A DNA stretch of 64,000 nucleotides from Methylophilaceae bacterium (GTDB lineage Bacteria; Pseudomonadota; Gammaproteobacteria; Burkholderiales; Methylophilaceae), in assembly GCA_013141125.1 (NCBI GenBank), contig JABFRO010000001.1:248001-312000 (forward strand). The letters are read 5' to 3'. The notes below the pieces were generated by a model, which saw nothing but the letters and a program-made list of their open reading frames with translations, searched no databases and was not told where the DNA came from. The translations under genes and the position numbers were made by a program. Below, piece after piece: positions 49,702 to 58,670 of the stretch (positions are counted from its first letter, which is position 1; every line of letters begins with the position of its first letter).

Positions 49702-50166
49702 ATGCGCACATTTTCACTCGGCTTTTCCCTTTTTTGGAGACTCCTCGCCTTCGTCTTCATACTCGGGCTATGCCTACAACTTGTGCTTGTGTTTTTGTCT
49801 GCTCTGAACATAGAAGTTATCCCAGATCAACTAGCAACCTCAGCTCTCTATATCAAAATGAAATCGTCGCTGGCTTATGTAGTTATTGCAATCATCCTCG
49901 CTCTGGTTCGAGCCGCTTTCAAAATTAATCTGATTTATGCACTCTGGGGTAAGCGGCTTTCGCTTTCATCCTTGCAATGGCAGACCGCTCTCATTATGCA
50001 AGTGGCTCTTCTCTTTGTATTGGCACTTGCAAACGTACTAGTAGCGACGTTATTTTCAACAACATTTTGGGTAAATTACAAGTTATTAGGAGGATTCAGT
50101 CTTTTAAGCGGACATCTAATTGTCGCATACATGCTTCTACGGTCAGCGCGTCAAAGTGTTGCCTAA
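49702..50166 (+). CDS. Membrane protein of unknown function
   Basis: 154 residues with about four hydrophobic segments (FWRLLAFVFILGLCLQLVLVFLSAL; YVVIAIILALVRAAF; LIMQVALLFVLALANVLVATLF; LGGFSLLSGHLIVAYMLL). Ribosome binding site tagga precedes the ATG. No family recognised. Followed after 43 bp by a second, truncated membrane-protein frame. Confidence 0.6.
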   Translation: MRTFSLGFSLFWRLLAFVFILGLCLQLVLVFLSALNIEVIPDQLATSALYIKMKSSLAYVVIAIILALVRAAFKINLIYALWGKRLSLSSLQWQTALIMQVALLFVLALANVLVATLFSTTFWVNYKLLGGFSLLSGHLIVAYMLLRSARQSVA

Positions 50167-50209
50167 GCCTTCACTACAAATTACCAGCTTAATCTAGGAA
50201 GTATAAGCA

Positions 50210-50461
50210 ATGATATATCTTTGGATATTTTTAGGTTGTTACGCACTTGCATTCGTAATTATCACCATGAAAATGGCTGCTCAAACAGCACGCATGAAAT
50301 CCCGCCTAAGAGATTTTGGCGCTTCTGAAAAAAAGTTCGACACTATCTACCGACATGAAATTAGCTTGCTACATGAAATACTGATTCGTATATGGTCGCC
50401 ATTCATATTTAGTGTTATTCCAGCAGTATTTGAGAACAATAGGGGACAGCAACTGTCTTGA
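50210..50461 (+). pseudogene. Small membrane protein, C-terminus replaced by repeat DNA
   Basis: 83 codons. One N-terminal membrane helix (MIYLWIFLGCYALAFVIITMKMA), then a charged stretch (RMKSRLRDFGASEKKFDTIYRHEISLLHEI). The last eight codons or so (ENNRGQQLS) are encoded by aataggggacagcaactg, a motif that recurs at other junctions in this window. The original 3' end is therefore lost. Confidence 0.5.
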
Positions 50462-50571
50462 AATAAATTGTTTTTGACCGGTTTTCAAGCAGCCTCCACC
50501 TCCCGCCAAGGCGTATTGTTTTTCACCATGGCATTCAAAATCACCAGCAATTTACGCATACAAGCCACCAG
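50447..50571. repeat. 125-bp direct repeat, copy A (IS110 3' end)
   Basis: Begins cagcaactgtcttgaaataa and ends tacgcatacaagccaccag. Copy B at 50612-50736 differs at 2 positions. The second half corresponds, on the minus strand, to the last codons of an IS110-family transposase. The copies are separated by 40 bp containing aggggacagaccacggtt. Confidence 0.85.
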
Positions 50572-50611
50572 GGAAACAATAGGGGACAGACCACGGTTTA
50601 ATGATAGGGGT

Positions 50612-51285
<674 letters not shown>

Positions 51286-51295
51286 GACACCAACA

Positions 51296-51429
51296 ATAGC
51301 AACAATAGGGGACAGACCACTGTTTAATGATATATTTTGGTTTTAATCTTCCTTCGGATTTTGGAGTTTTAATTACCGCGCCGCCCCCTCATTATTTTGT
51401 CCAATGTGCCACAACATCTGATCCTGCGT
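51296..51429 (+). pseudogene. RAYT leader and first codons, fused to a REP palindrome
   Basis: aataggggacagaccac, the leader with cttccttcggattttggagtttt, and then about 20 codons closely matching the start of the intact RAYT at 61063 (ccgcgccgcccc ... ccaatgtgccacaacatctgatcc). At the point where the intact gene continues gcggtaacaatcg, this copy goes straight into the REP palindrome 51426-51516. Confidence 0.85.
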
Positions 51430-51516
51430 GGTAGGTTGGGCAGAGCGATAGCGAAGCCCAACATTTATGGCATCGTTATTGTTGGGCTTCATTACATTCA
51501 GCCCAACCTACCGTGC
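51426..51516. repeat. REP-like palindrome, copy 2
   Basis: Outer arms gcgtggtaggttgggc / gcccaacctaccgtgc (2 mismatches) and inner arms gaagcccaaca / tgttgggcttc. In reverse orientation it is nearly the same sequence as 33040-33131. Attached to the RAYT leader remnant. Confidence 0.85.
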
Positions 51517-51534
51517 CAATAGGGTCATACTCGA

Positions 51535-51665
51535 TTAAATTGCATGGGGCAAGGACTGTCTGTTCAACGGCTGCTTATTTCTGACGATTTTCGCTGAATC
51601 CGCCGCTTCACCGCCATGCCATAACACGGCTTCCAGCAGCACGTCCATCGTGCAGAAATCCGGTG
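51535..51665 (-). pseudogene. Tail of a di-heme (DUF1111) oxidoreductase gene, frameshifted
   Basis: On the minus strand RTGFLHDGRA is followed, one or two bases out of frame, by LLEAVLWHGGEAADSAKIV. This is the pattern at the C-terminal end of di-heme thiol-oxidoreductase-like cytochromes (HDGRA...EAILWHGGEA). Only this scrap remains. Confidence 0.4.
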
Positions 51666-51709
51666 CGGGTTCAATTTTTCACTCTGCACGTCTAATGGTG
51701 TTTTGCTTC

Positions 51710-51829
51710 TACCGCCCTGAACTTTATCAAAGTAACCCGCAGCAATTAAAAACGTTGCAAGCGCAGCTTCTATCCTTGGAAACCGAACCGAATGACACTT
51801 TGGCAAGATAAGAGTTACTGGGAAGTTTA
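51710..51829 (+). pseudogene. Divergent copy of the uup 3' end
   Basis: Reads RPELYQSNPQQLKTLQAQLL, then SLETEPNDTLAR, an in-frame stop, ELLGSL. It parallels the Uup C-terminus (DPSLYQSNPQQVKTLQARLLELD...VVLARWELLESRR). Many differences are synonymous, so it descends from an older or foreign uup copy rather than a recent duplication. Confidence 0.6.
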
Positions 51830-51947
51830 AGTTAATTTAACACTTTAAAATATAAAATTATTTTATTGAATATTAAATAAATATGTTTTTTTAATGAAGT
51901 TAAAAAATGTGCAAAAAAGCTTTTTGCACATTTGCCAAGTGTCAGGA

Positions 51948-52388
51948 TTAGTTAAATGATGAACGGAACACAATCATCGCCGCCTTACCAAATCCATAAC
52001 TTGTAGTAAGAATGCTGGCGAGTAGATAGGTCTGGAAAACTTGTGGCAGCCAATCTGTTGTAGATACTGGAGAATCCAATACTGGAAATATCGCCATCAA
52101 CAGGAATAAGCTGGAATTGGTAAAGGCACCTAATACCATCGCCCAGCGAACATGCCATGGCAATGGCACCTTGGCAGCATAAATGCCTAAAATTAGCGCG
52201 CTCATCATCAGAAAATCAATATGCGCTTGTAGTAAACGGGTAAACTTTCCTGAGAATATGGTTTTTAATGGAGCCACACCAAAATTCAACCCCACCATGC
52301 ACCAGGCCAAAAGTAAGGCCATCAGCAGCCACAGTGTTGCGCCACGAATCAATACTACGTTTCCGGCATGTTTTTCATTTTGTTGCAC
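51948..52388 (-). CDS. Four-helix membrane protein, possibly StyC-like
   Basis: 146 residues with four hydrophobic segments (LWLLMALLLAWCMVGLNFG; IDFLMMSALILGIYAA; WAMVLGAFTNSSLFLLMAIFPVL; TYLLASILTTSYGFGKAAMIV). The stretch RLLQAHIDFLMMSALILGI followed by GAFTNSSLFLLM is faintly like styrene-oxide isomerase (StyC)-type proteins, including a His in the same place; this is a guess. It lies divergent from an AraC-type regulator that may control it. Confidence 0.5.
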   Translation of the reverse strand: MQQNEKHAGNVVLIRGATLWLLMALLLAWCMVGLNFGVAPLKTIFSGKFTRLLQAHIDFLMMSALILGIYAAKVPLPWHVRWAMVLGAFTNSSLFLLMAIFPVLDSPVSTTDWLPQVFQTYLLASILTTSYGFGKAAMIVFRSSFN

Positions 52389-52576
52389 AATAAATCTCCT
52401 TAAAATATTAGTCTTGTATAGAGCAGATTCAGTATAAAGTGGTTTAAGATTAACGGCTTGTCCAGGACGGGGTCAAGACTAGACTGAAACAGTGGTTTTA
52501 TAATTAACAGGTCAGGAAACCAGCCCTGATAGTGGCGGCCGTTAGTAGAAAACAGCTTTTGAAAGGAGGTTTCCCC

Positions 52577-53569
52577 ATGGACAAACCCACTCAAATTTTG
52601 CCAGGCGAACGGAGTTTTCCTGAGCGTGGCTTTAGGCTTTCTACAGAGGATATTCCTCTACGTGAAAGGCGTGATTGGTTGCAAGAGATAATCCGTCAAG
52701 AGTACACCAAAGTTGAGATCACGCCTTCGGCAGATGGCGAGCTATTGAATGAGATGACATTTTATAGCTGGGAGAAGCTCAGACTGTCCATCATTCGCTC
52801 ACACGCTATTACGCTTGAGCGATTGCGTGGCGAGCCTTACTTGCTGAGTCAGGATAATTATTTTGCGGTAATCCCGTTATCTGGTGATTATGTACTTGAG
52901 CAAAACGGACGTGAGGTTTTTCTACAACCCGGCGATATGGCCATTTATGATGCCACTCAGACGCATCGTCTCCAGTGTTCGCGCAATTTCTCAAAACTAA
53001 TCATTAGCATTCCCCGTGCCATGATGCGCGACAGGATGGCTGGAATCGAGCACTGCACAGCATTACGCATTCCCGGCAATGCGGGTATTGGACTGGTGAC
53101 TTCCAGCTTTATTCGTTCAGCTGCCAATCAGGCGGATACATTTAGTGAAAACCAGATTTCTGCGCTGTCACTACATGCACTGGATTTGCTGACTTTAGCG
53201 CTGGCATCAGTGCAGCCGCAGACTTTCAATTTATCTCGGAGCCGTTTAATTTCGCTTAATCTGGTCAAGGATTTCGTCGAACGTCATCTGTCCGACTCAA
53301 CCCTGGATACCAGCATGATCGCTGCTGGTGTAGATTTATCGCCGCGCTACATAAATGATTTGTTTAGTGATGAGGATAATTCGTTGATGCGTTTTGTCTG
53401 GCAACGTCGATTGGAAAACTGCCGGAAAGATATGTTAAATTCCGTCTACCAATCCTTACAAATCTCCGAGATTGCTTACCGCTGGGGATTCAATGATATG
53501 TCACATTTTAGCCGCGCGTTTAGGCAGAGATTCGCTTGCTCACCAAGTGCGTTGCGAGCAGGCTCTTAG
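52577..53569 (+). CDS. AraC-family transcriptional regulator (FeaR-like)
   Basis: 330 residues from ATG 52577, with a perfect aaaggaggt site. The N-terminal half is an AraC-binding-like sensory domain (RLSTEDIPLRERRDWLQEII, YFAVIPLSGDYVLEQNGREVFLQPGDMAIYDATQTHRL). The C-terminal 100 residues carry two helix-turn-helix motifs, ending ISEIAYRWGFNDMSHFSRAFRQRFACSPSALR. The N-terminal type is found in regulators of aromatic amine and aldehyde catabolism. A 274-bp internal part is duplicated upstream at 51012-51285. Its stop overlaps the convergent TetR gene by 4 bp. Confidence 0.9.
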   Translation: MDKPTQILPGERSFPERGFRLSTEDIPLRERRDWLQEIIRQEYTKVEITPSADGELLNEMTFYSWEKLRLSIIRSHAITLERLRGEPYLLSQDNYFAVIPLSGDYVLEQNGREVFLQPGDMAIYDATQTHRLQCSRNFSKLIISIPRAMMRDRMAGIEHCTALRIPGNAGIGLVTSSFIRSAANQADTFSENQISALSLHALDLLTLALASVQPQTFNLSRSRLISLNLVKDFVERHLSDSTLDTSMIAAGVDLSPRYINDLFSDEDNSLMRFVWQRRLENCRKDMLNSVYQSLQISEIAYRWGFNDMSHFSRAFRQRFACSPSALRAGS

Positions 53570-54186
53570 TGGGTGCGTCGTAGCTGCATATGAAAGTGGA
53601 TGAGTTGGATAGCTTGCTGACGGAACTGCTGACCTTGAATGTCTTTTACCCACATATGCAGCAAACCTACAAAAAACAAATTGGTATCCTGAGCGAGCTG
53701 GGCAGGTTCTAGGGCTTCATGCAGTTGTCCTTTGATTCTGGCGCGCTCATAGGCCAGCTGAATTTTTTGTAGTATACCGGAGCAGTTGACCAGAATTTGT
53801 TGCAGAACTGTCTCAAACTCTTCGACGTATTCGCATTTAATCATCATGATTTCATAAATTTGCCGCGTTTCCAGGCTTTCTTCCAGGCTTTGTATGGTGC
53901 CAAGCAGAAAATTTTCAATGCAGGTGAGTGGATCTTCTGAGCCTGCCACGAGAAGTGCACCATCCATGCGGTCTATCAGTGGCAGTAAAACTTGTTCGCG
54001 CATGGCATGGAATAACTCGGTTTTGTTTTTGAAATGCCAATACACCGCGCCGCGCGTGACCCCCGCCTGTGCGGCGATATGTTCCATGGTGCTACGGCTT
54101 ACACCGCGTTTCAAAAAAACTTCACGTGCGGCATGGATAATATTTTGTCGGGTGAGTTCGGCGTTTTCTTTGGTTTTACGAACCAT
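53566..54186 (-). CDS. TetR-family repressor of the RND efflux operon (AcrR/TtgR-like)
   Basis: 206 residues. N-terminal helix-turn-helix TRQNIIHAAREVFLKRGVSRSTMEHIAAQAGVTRGAVYWHFKNKTELFHAM is of the AcrR type, and the C-terminal ligand-binding domain follows the same pattern. Divergent from the efflux operon, with two 24-bp AcrR-like operators in the gap, so local repression is likely. Confidence 0.92.
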   Translation of the reverse strand: MVRKTKENAELTRQNIIHAAREVFLKRGVSRSTMEHIAAQAGVTRGAVYWHFKNKTELFHAMREQVLLPLIDRMDGALLVAGSEDPLTCIENFLLGTIQSLEESLETRQIYEIMMIKCEYVEEFETVLQQILVNCSGILQKIQLAYERARIKGQLHEALEPAQLAQDTNLFFVGLLHMWVKDIQGQQFRQQAIQLIHFHMQLRRTH

Positions 54187-54215
54187 ACTTAAAAAATTTC
54201 CCTAAAATTGGTGTT

Positions 54216-54239
54216 TACATACGCTGTTGTTTGTATATA
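54216..54239. promoter_or_regulatory. AcrR-like operator 1
   Basis: 24-bp site with arms TACATAC and GTATATA around a 10-bp centre. It matches the outer parts of the known AcrR operator (TACATAC...GTATGTA). Nearer to the TetR gene start (30 bp). Confidence 0.6.
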
Positions 54240-54253
54240 ATTTGCCTGTACTT

Positions 54254-54277
54254 TACATACAAGCAGAAATGTATGCA
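54254..54277. promoter_or_regulatory. AcrR-like operator 2
   Basis: 24-bp site TACATACA...AAATGTATGCA, agreeing with the E. coli AcrR operator at both ends with near identity. It lies 44 bp before the membrane-fusion protein start and would repress the efflux operon. Confidence 0.75.
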
Positions 54278-54320
54278 AGAGGTTTCGCCGTAATGTGTAA
54301 TACAAAACATGGAGTTAGCA

Positions 54321-55520
54321 ATGATAACTAAAAAAACAAATCAATTCAAAAAACAAAAGATGAGTCGTGCAACTTTTATTCTGTGCATGGCGGGTCTTAT
54401 CTTGGCGGCCTGCAACAAAGGTGATGGCAAGGATGCGGCTCATGCGCCGGGTGCCGGAGCCATGCCAGCCATGCCGGTAAGTGTGGTGGAGATACAGGCC
54501 GCCAGCGTGCCTATCAGTGCCGAGGCGGTGGCACAAACCGAAGGCGCAAAAGAAGTTGAAATTCGTCCGCGTGTGGGTGGCATTCTGCTTAAGCGTTTGT
54601 ATGAAGAAGGTGCGGCGGTTAAAGCCGGGCAGGCCTTGTTTTTGATTGATCCGGTACCTTATCAAATTGCCTTGGCGCAAGCTCAGGCACTATACGCGCA
54701 GCAAAAAGCGCGTATCGAGCAGACCGAGCGTGAGGCCAAGCGTCTGCAAGGTTTGTTGGCGACACAATCCATCAGCCAGCGTGAATATGATAACGCGGCA
54801 TCCGATGCAGCCGTAGCCAAAGCCAGTTTTCAACAAGCTGAAGCCTCCATACGCGAAGCTGAACTTAATCTTTCCTACACTACGGTTAAAGCGCCTGTTG
54901 GCGGCGTATCCGGGCGTTTTCAGTTTTCTGAAGGGGCGCTGGTGGCAGCCAATACCAGTCTGCTGACAACTGTGGTACAGCTATCGCCGATTTGGGTGCG
55001 TTTCAGTTTCTCGGATAATGAATTGGCGAAACTAGGTGGTCGCCCGACGGCGAATAATGTGAGGGAAATTAGCTTGCTGTTGCCGGACGGCACCGTGTAT
55101 AGCGAGAAGGGTAAATTGAATTTTTCCGCGAGCCAGGTCGATCCGACCTTAGGCACGCTGCAATTGCGCGCTAGCTTTGAAAACAACGACAAACGCCTGT
55201 TGCCCGGGCAATTTGTGCGTGCTCGTATCACCACCGGGGTACATGAAGGTGTATTTGTATTGCCGCAAACAGCGGTGCAAACTTCCGATCAAGGCAAGTT
55301 TGTGTATGTGGTGAACGAGAAGAAGGAGGCCAGCATACGCCCGATAGTGGCGGGGGATTGGGTGGGCAAGGACTGGGTGATTCTGGAAGGGCTAAAAGCC
55401 GGTGATAAGGTGATTGTCGATAATCTGATTAAATTGCGCCCCGGTGCCATGGTTACACCACATGCCTTGGATTCGGCTCATTCAAAAGCCCCAGTTAATT
55501 CTCAAGCCTCAGCGCAATAG
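54321..55520 (+). CDS. RND efflux periplasmic adaptor (MexA/AcrA type)
   Basis: 399 residues from ATG 54321; ggag lies 8 bp before it, favouring it over the ATG at 54309. Lipoprotein signal with lipobox LILAAC. Typical domain order: EIRPRVGGILLKRLYEEGAAVKAGQALFLIDP (lipoyl half), coiled-coil hairpin (residues about 105-165), NLSYTTVKAPVGGVSGRF and the beta-barrel with LPGQFVRARI. It bridges the pump and the outer-membrane channel. First gene of a three-gene operon. Confidence 0.94.
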   Translation: MITKKTNQFKKQKMSRATFILCMAGLILAACNKGDGKDAAHAPGAGAMPAMPVSVVEIQAASVPISAEAVAQTEGAKEVEIRPRVGGILLKRLYEEGAAVKAGQALFLIDPVPYQIALAQAQALYAQQKARIEQTEREAKRLQGLLATQSISQREYDNAASDAAVAKASFQQAEASIREAELNLSYTTVKAPVGGVSGRFQFSEGALVAANTSLLTTVVQLSPIWVRFSFSDNELAKLGGRPTANNVREISLLLPDGTVYSEKGKLNFSASQVDPTLGTLQLRASFENNDKRLLPGQFVRARITTGVHEGVFVLPQTAVQTSDQGKFVYVVNEKKEASIRPIVAGDWVGKDWVILEGLKAGDKVIVDNLIKLRPGAMVTPHALDSAHSKAPVNSQASAQ

Positions 55521-55529
55521 AGAAAAATC

Positions 55530-58500
55530 ATGACCAGATTCTTTATTACACGGCCGATTTTTGCCTCGGTTCTGTCTATCATTATTGTGCTGGCAGGTTT
55601 GGCTGCTGTGCTCAAGTTGCCGATTGCACAATATCCGCAGATAGCACCGCCTACGGTGATGATTACGGCGACTTATCCGGGTGCCAGCGCTGAAACACTG
55701 TCGAAAACCGTGGCGGCACCCATTGAAGAGCAGCTGAGCGGAGTGGAAGGCTTGCTGTATTTTAATTCCAGCGCCGATTCCAGCGGCACTTTGACCATTA
55801 CCGCGACGTTTGAAGTGGGGACGGAAATCAATCAGGCGACTTTCAACGTCAGCAATCGCGTTAATATCGCTTTGCCGCGTTTGCCGGATGAAGTGCGGCG
55901 TACCGGTCTGGTGGTGCAAAAGCGCTCCAACGATATATTGCTTGTGGTAATGCTCACGTCTAAAGACAAAAAGCTGGATCCGCTTTTTTTGAGTAATTAC
56001 GCCACGCTTAATGTGCTGGATGAACTCAAACGCATCAAGGGCGTGGGTGATGCCACGATTTTTGGCGCGCAGGATTACGCCATGCGTATCTGGCTGCGCC
56101 CGGATAGGATGGCGCAACTGGGAGTGACGACCAGCGATATTGTGACGGCGATCCAGGCGCAAAACATGCAATATGCTGCCGGTAAAATTGGGCAGGATCC
56201 GGCACCGGATGACCAGCAGTTGGTTTACACCGTCACAGCCAAAGGGCGTTTGATTGATCCGGCAGAATTCGGCAACATTATTTTGCGTGCGGATGGCGCA
56301 CGCGGTGTGTTGCATCTGCAAGATGTGGCGCGTATCGAGCTGGGTTCACAAAGCTATAACGTGCGCACCGCGCTGGATGGGCAGCCTGGTGTGGGCATTC
56401 CCATTTTCCTGCAGTCCGGTGCCAATGCGCTGGATACCGCCAACGCCATTAAAGCCAGAATGAATGAATTAAAAGCACGTTTCCCGGCTGGAATGGATTG
56501 GGAAGTGCCGTATGACACCAGTGATTTTGTTAAAGCCTCTATGCTTGAGGTGGCTAAAACCCTGGGCGAAGCCATGCTGTTGGTGGTCTTGGTGGTATTT
56601 GTATTCCTGCAAAGTTGGCGTGCCACTTTAATTCCGGTGATTGCCGTGCCTATTTCGCTGATAGGCACATTTGCCGGATTATGGCTGTTTGGTTTTTCTA
56701 TTAATACGCTGACCCTGTTTGCCATGGTGCTATCCATCGGTATCGTGGTGGATGATGCAATCGTGGTGCTCGAAAACGTCGAGCGTCTGATGACCGAAGA
56801 GAAACTTTCCCCGATGAATGCGGCCATCAAATCCATGCAACAAGTGTCGGGAGCGATTGTCGCCATTGTGCTGGTGTTGTGCGCGGTATTTGTACCGGTG
56901 GCTTTTCTTGGTGGCATTGCCGGTGAGCTTTATCGGCAGTTTGCGGTGACTGTTGCTGTCGCGGTGGTGATTTCAGGTGTGGTGGCATTAACGTTAACAC
57001 CAGCCCTTTGCGCGATTTTACTAAAATCGGTGCATGGTGAATCCACATTTTTTCGCCCCTTCAACCGTGGCTTTGAAGGCTTAACGCGCTTTTATTTACG
57101 CATGGTTAACCGTACTTTGCACCACGCCATTATTGGCACGGTGGTGTTTGTCGGCATTTTCGCTATTGTGGCTTATCTCATTAACAGCATACCCGGCGGC
57201 TTTGTGCCGCCAGAAGATCAGGGCTATGTGATTACGGCCGTCATCATGCCGGATGGTGCCACCTTGAGCCGCACGACAAAAACCACAGAAGCGGTGCGTG
57301 CTGCCATTGCACAAGACCCAGCGGTAGCCCATGAATTCGCCGTTAATGGTTTTGATTTGATCGGCGGTGGCAATAAAACCAGTGCGGCCACCATGTTTGT
57401 GCGTTTGAAAGATTGGTCAGAACGTACTGCTACAGCAGATGACATTGTTAAAAAGTTGTTTGGCATCGGTATGATGCAGCCCGATGGTTTGGCGATTGCG
57501 TTTAATCCGCCTGCCATTCGCGGGCTAGGTAATTCCGGCGGGTTTGAGGTTTATGTGCAAAGCCGTAGTGATTCTGATCCACAACGTTTGGCTCAGGTGG
57601 TGACCTCGCTAACCGAGGCTTTATCCAAAGAGCCCAAACTCGCCGGTATTCAAACTTTCTTCCGCCCCACGGTGCCGCAATTGTTTGTTGAGGTGGATGA
57701 AGCCAAAGCCATCTCACAAGGGGTGCGCGTGGCCGATATTTACGCCACTTTGCAAAGCACCATGGGCTCGTTATATGTGAATGATTTCAATAAATCCGGC
57801 CGCACTTATCGCGTGCAATTGCAGGCGGAGTCGGAGTTTCGCCGCCAGCCGGATGATTTGGGCAAGGTCTATGTGCGTTCGCAAGCGGGTGCGATGGTAC
57901 CTTTGTCTGCCCTGAGCAAGATCAGCAATATTGTGGGGGCGGAACAATTGGAGCGCTACAACGGTTTGTTATCGGCCAAAGTAATGGGCGGTGGAGCGCC
58001 GGGTGTGAGTTCCGGTGATGCGATCGCGCTGGTGGAAAAAATCGCCGCGCAAAACCTGCCGGATGGTTATCAGATTGCCTGGACAGGACAAGCCTATCAG
58101 GAAAAACGCACCGGTTCAGCGGCCGTGTTTGCCTTTACCTTCGCTATCGTCATGGTGTTTTTGATTCTGGCCGCACAGTTTGAAACCTGGGCCTTGCCGC
58201 TGGCGGTGATTATGGCAGTGCCGTTTGCATTGGCAGGCGCTTTGCTGGCGGTATATATGCGTGCCATGCCGAATGACATTTACTTCCAGATCGGGCTGAT
58301 TACGCTGATTGGTCTGGCGGCCAAGAATGCCATTCTGATTGTGGAATTTGCCAGCCAGAAGATGGAGCAGGGCATGCCAACGGCGCAAGCCGCACTGGAA
58401 GCCGCACGTTTGCGCTTCCGTCCTATCGTGATGACTTCAATGGCGTTTGTGTTGGGCATAGTGCCGCTGGTGATTGCCACCGGTGCCGGTTCTGCCGCGC

Positions 58501-58670
58501 GCCGCTCAATGGGCACCGGCGTATTTGGCGGCATGTTGCTGGCAACCTTTGTGGCGACGGTGTTTATCCCGCTGTTTTTCACCTGGCTTTCCGGTAAACA
58601 GCTACACCGTCATCATGAAACGGATAGCGCCAACCTGCAACAAGCCGAAGTGCAAAAGGAAGCTAAATAA
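55530..58670 (+). CDS. RND multidrug efflux pump (AcrB/MexB type, HAE1)
   Basis: 1046 residues, 12 membrane helices. Starts MTRFFITRPIFASVLSIIIVLAGL. The proton relay aspartates are in SIGIVVDDAIVVLENVERL; the second repeat has IGLAAKNAILIVEFA. Large periplasmic loops carry the substrate pockets. Exports drugs, solvents or detergents by proton antiport. Starts 9 bp after the adaptor gene and overlaps the channel gene by 1 bp. Confidence 0.96.
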   Translation: MTRFFITRPIFASVLSIIIVLAGLAAVLKLPIAQYPQIAPPTVMITATYPGASAETLSKTVAAPIEEQLSGVEGLLYFNSSADSSGTLTITATFEVGTEINQATFNVSNRVNIALPRLPDEVRRTGLVVQKRSNDILLVVMLTSKDKKLDPLFLSNYATLNVLDELKRIKGVGDATIFGAQDYAMRIWLRPDRMAQLGVTTSDIVTAIQAQNMQYAAGKIGQDPAPDDQQLVYTVTAKGRLIDPAEFGNIILRADGARGVLHLQDVARIELGSQSYNVRTALDGQPGVGIPIFLQSGANALDTANAIKARMNELKARFPAGMDWEVPYDTSDFVKASMLEVAKTLGEAMLLVVLVVFVFLQSWRATLIPVIAVPISLIGTFAGLWLFGFSINTLTLFAMVLSIGIVVDDAIVVLENVERLMTEEKLSPMNAAIKSMQQVSGAIVAIVLVLCAVFVPVAFLGGIAGELYRQFAVTVAVAVVISGVVALTLTPALCAILLKSVHGESTFFRPFNRGFEGLTRFYLRMVNRTLHHAIIGTVVFVGIFAIVAYLINSIPGGFVPPEDQGYVITAVIMPDGATLSRTTKTTEAVRAAIAQDPAVAHEFAVNGFDLIGGGNKTSAATMFVRLKDWSERTATADDIVKKLFGIGMMQPDGLAIAFNPPAIRGLGNSGGFEVYVQSRSDSDPQRLAQVVTSLTEALSKEPKLAGIQTFFRPTVPQLFVEVDEAKAISQGVRVADIYATLQSTMGSLYVNDFNKSGRTYRVQLQAESEFRRQPDDLGKVYVRSQAGAMVPLSALSKISNIVGAEQLERYNGLLSAKVMGGGAPGVSSGDAIALVEKIAAQNLPDGYQIAWTGQAYQEKRTGSAAVFAFTFAIVMVFLILAAQFETWALPLAVIMAVPFALAGALLAVYMRAMPNDIYFQIGLITLIGLAAKNAILIVEFASQKMEQGMPTAQAALEAARLRFRPIVMTSMAFVLGIVPLVIATGAGSAARRSMGTGVFGGMLLATFVATVFIPLFFTWLSGKQLHRHHETDSANLQQAEVQKEAK

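Noticed and set aside
51564-51806. 80-codon minus-strand frame
   Set aside because: It crosses the di-heme and uup relics in wrong frames; accidental.
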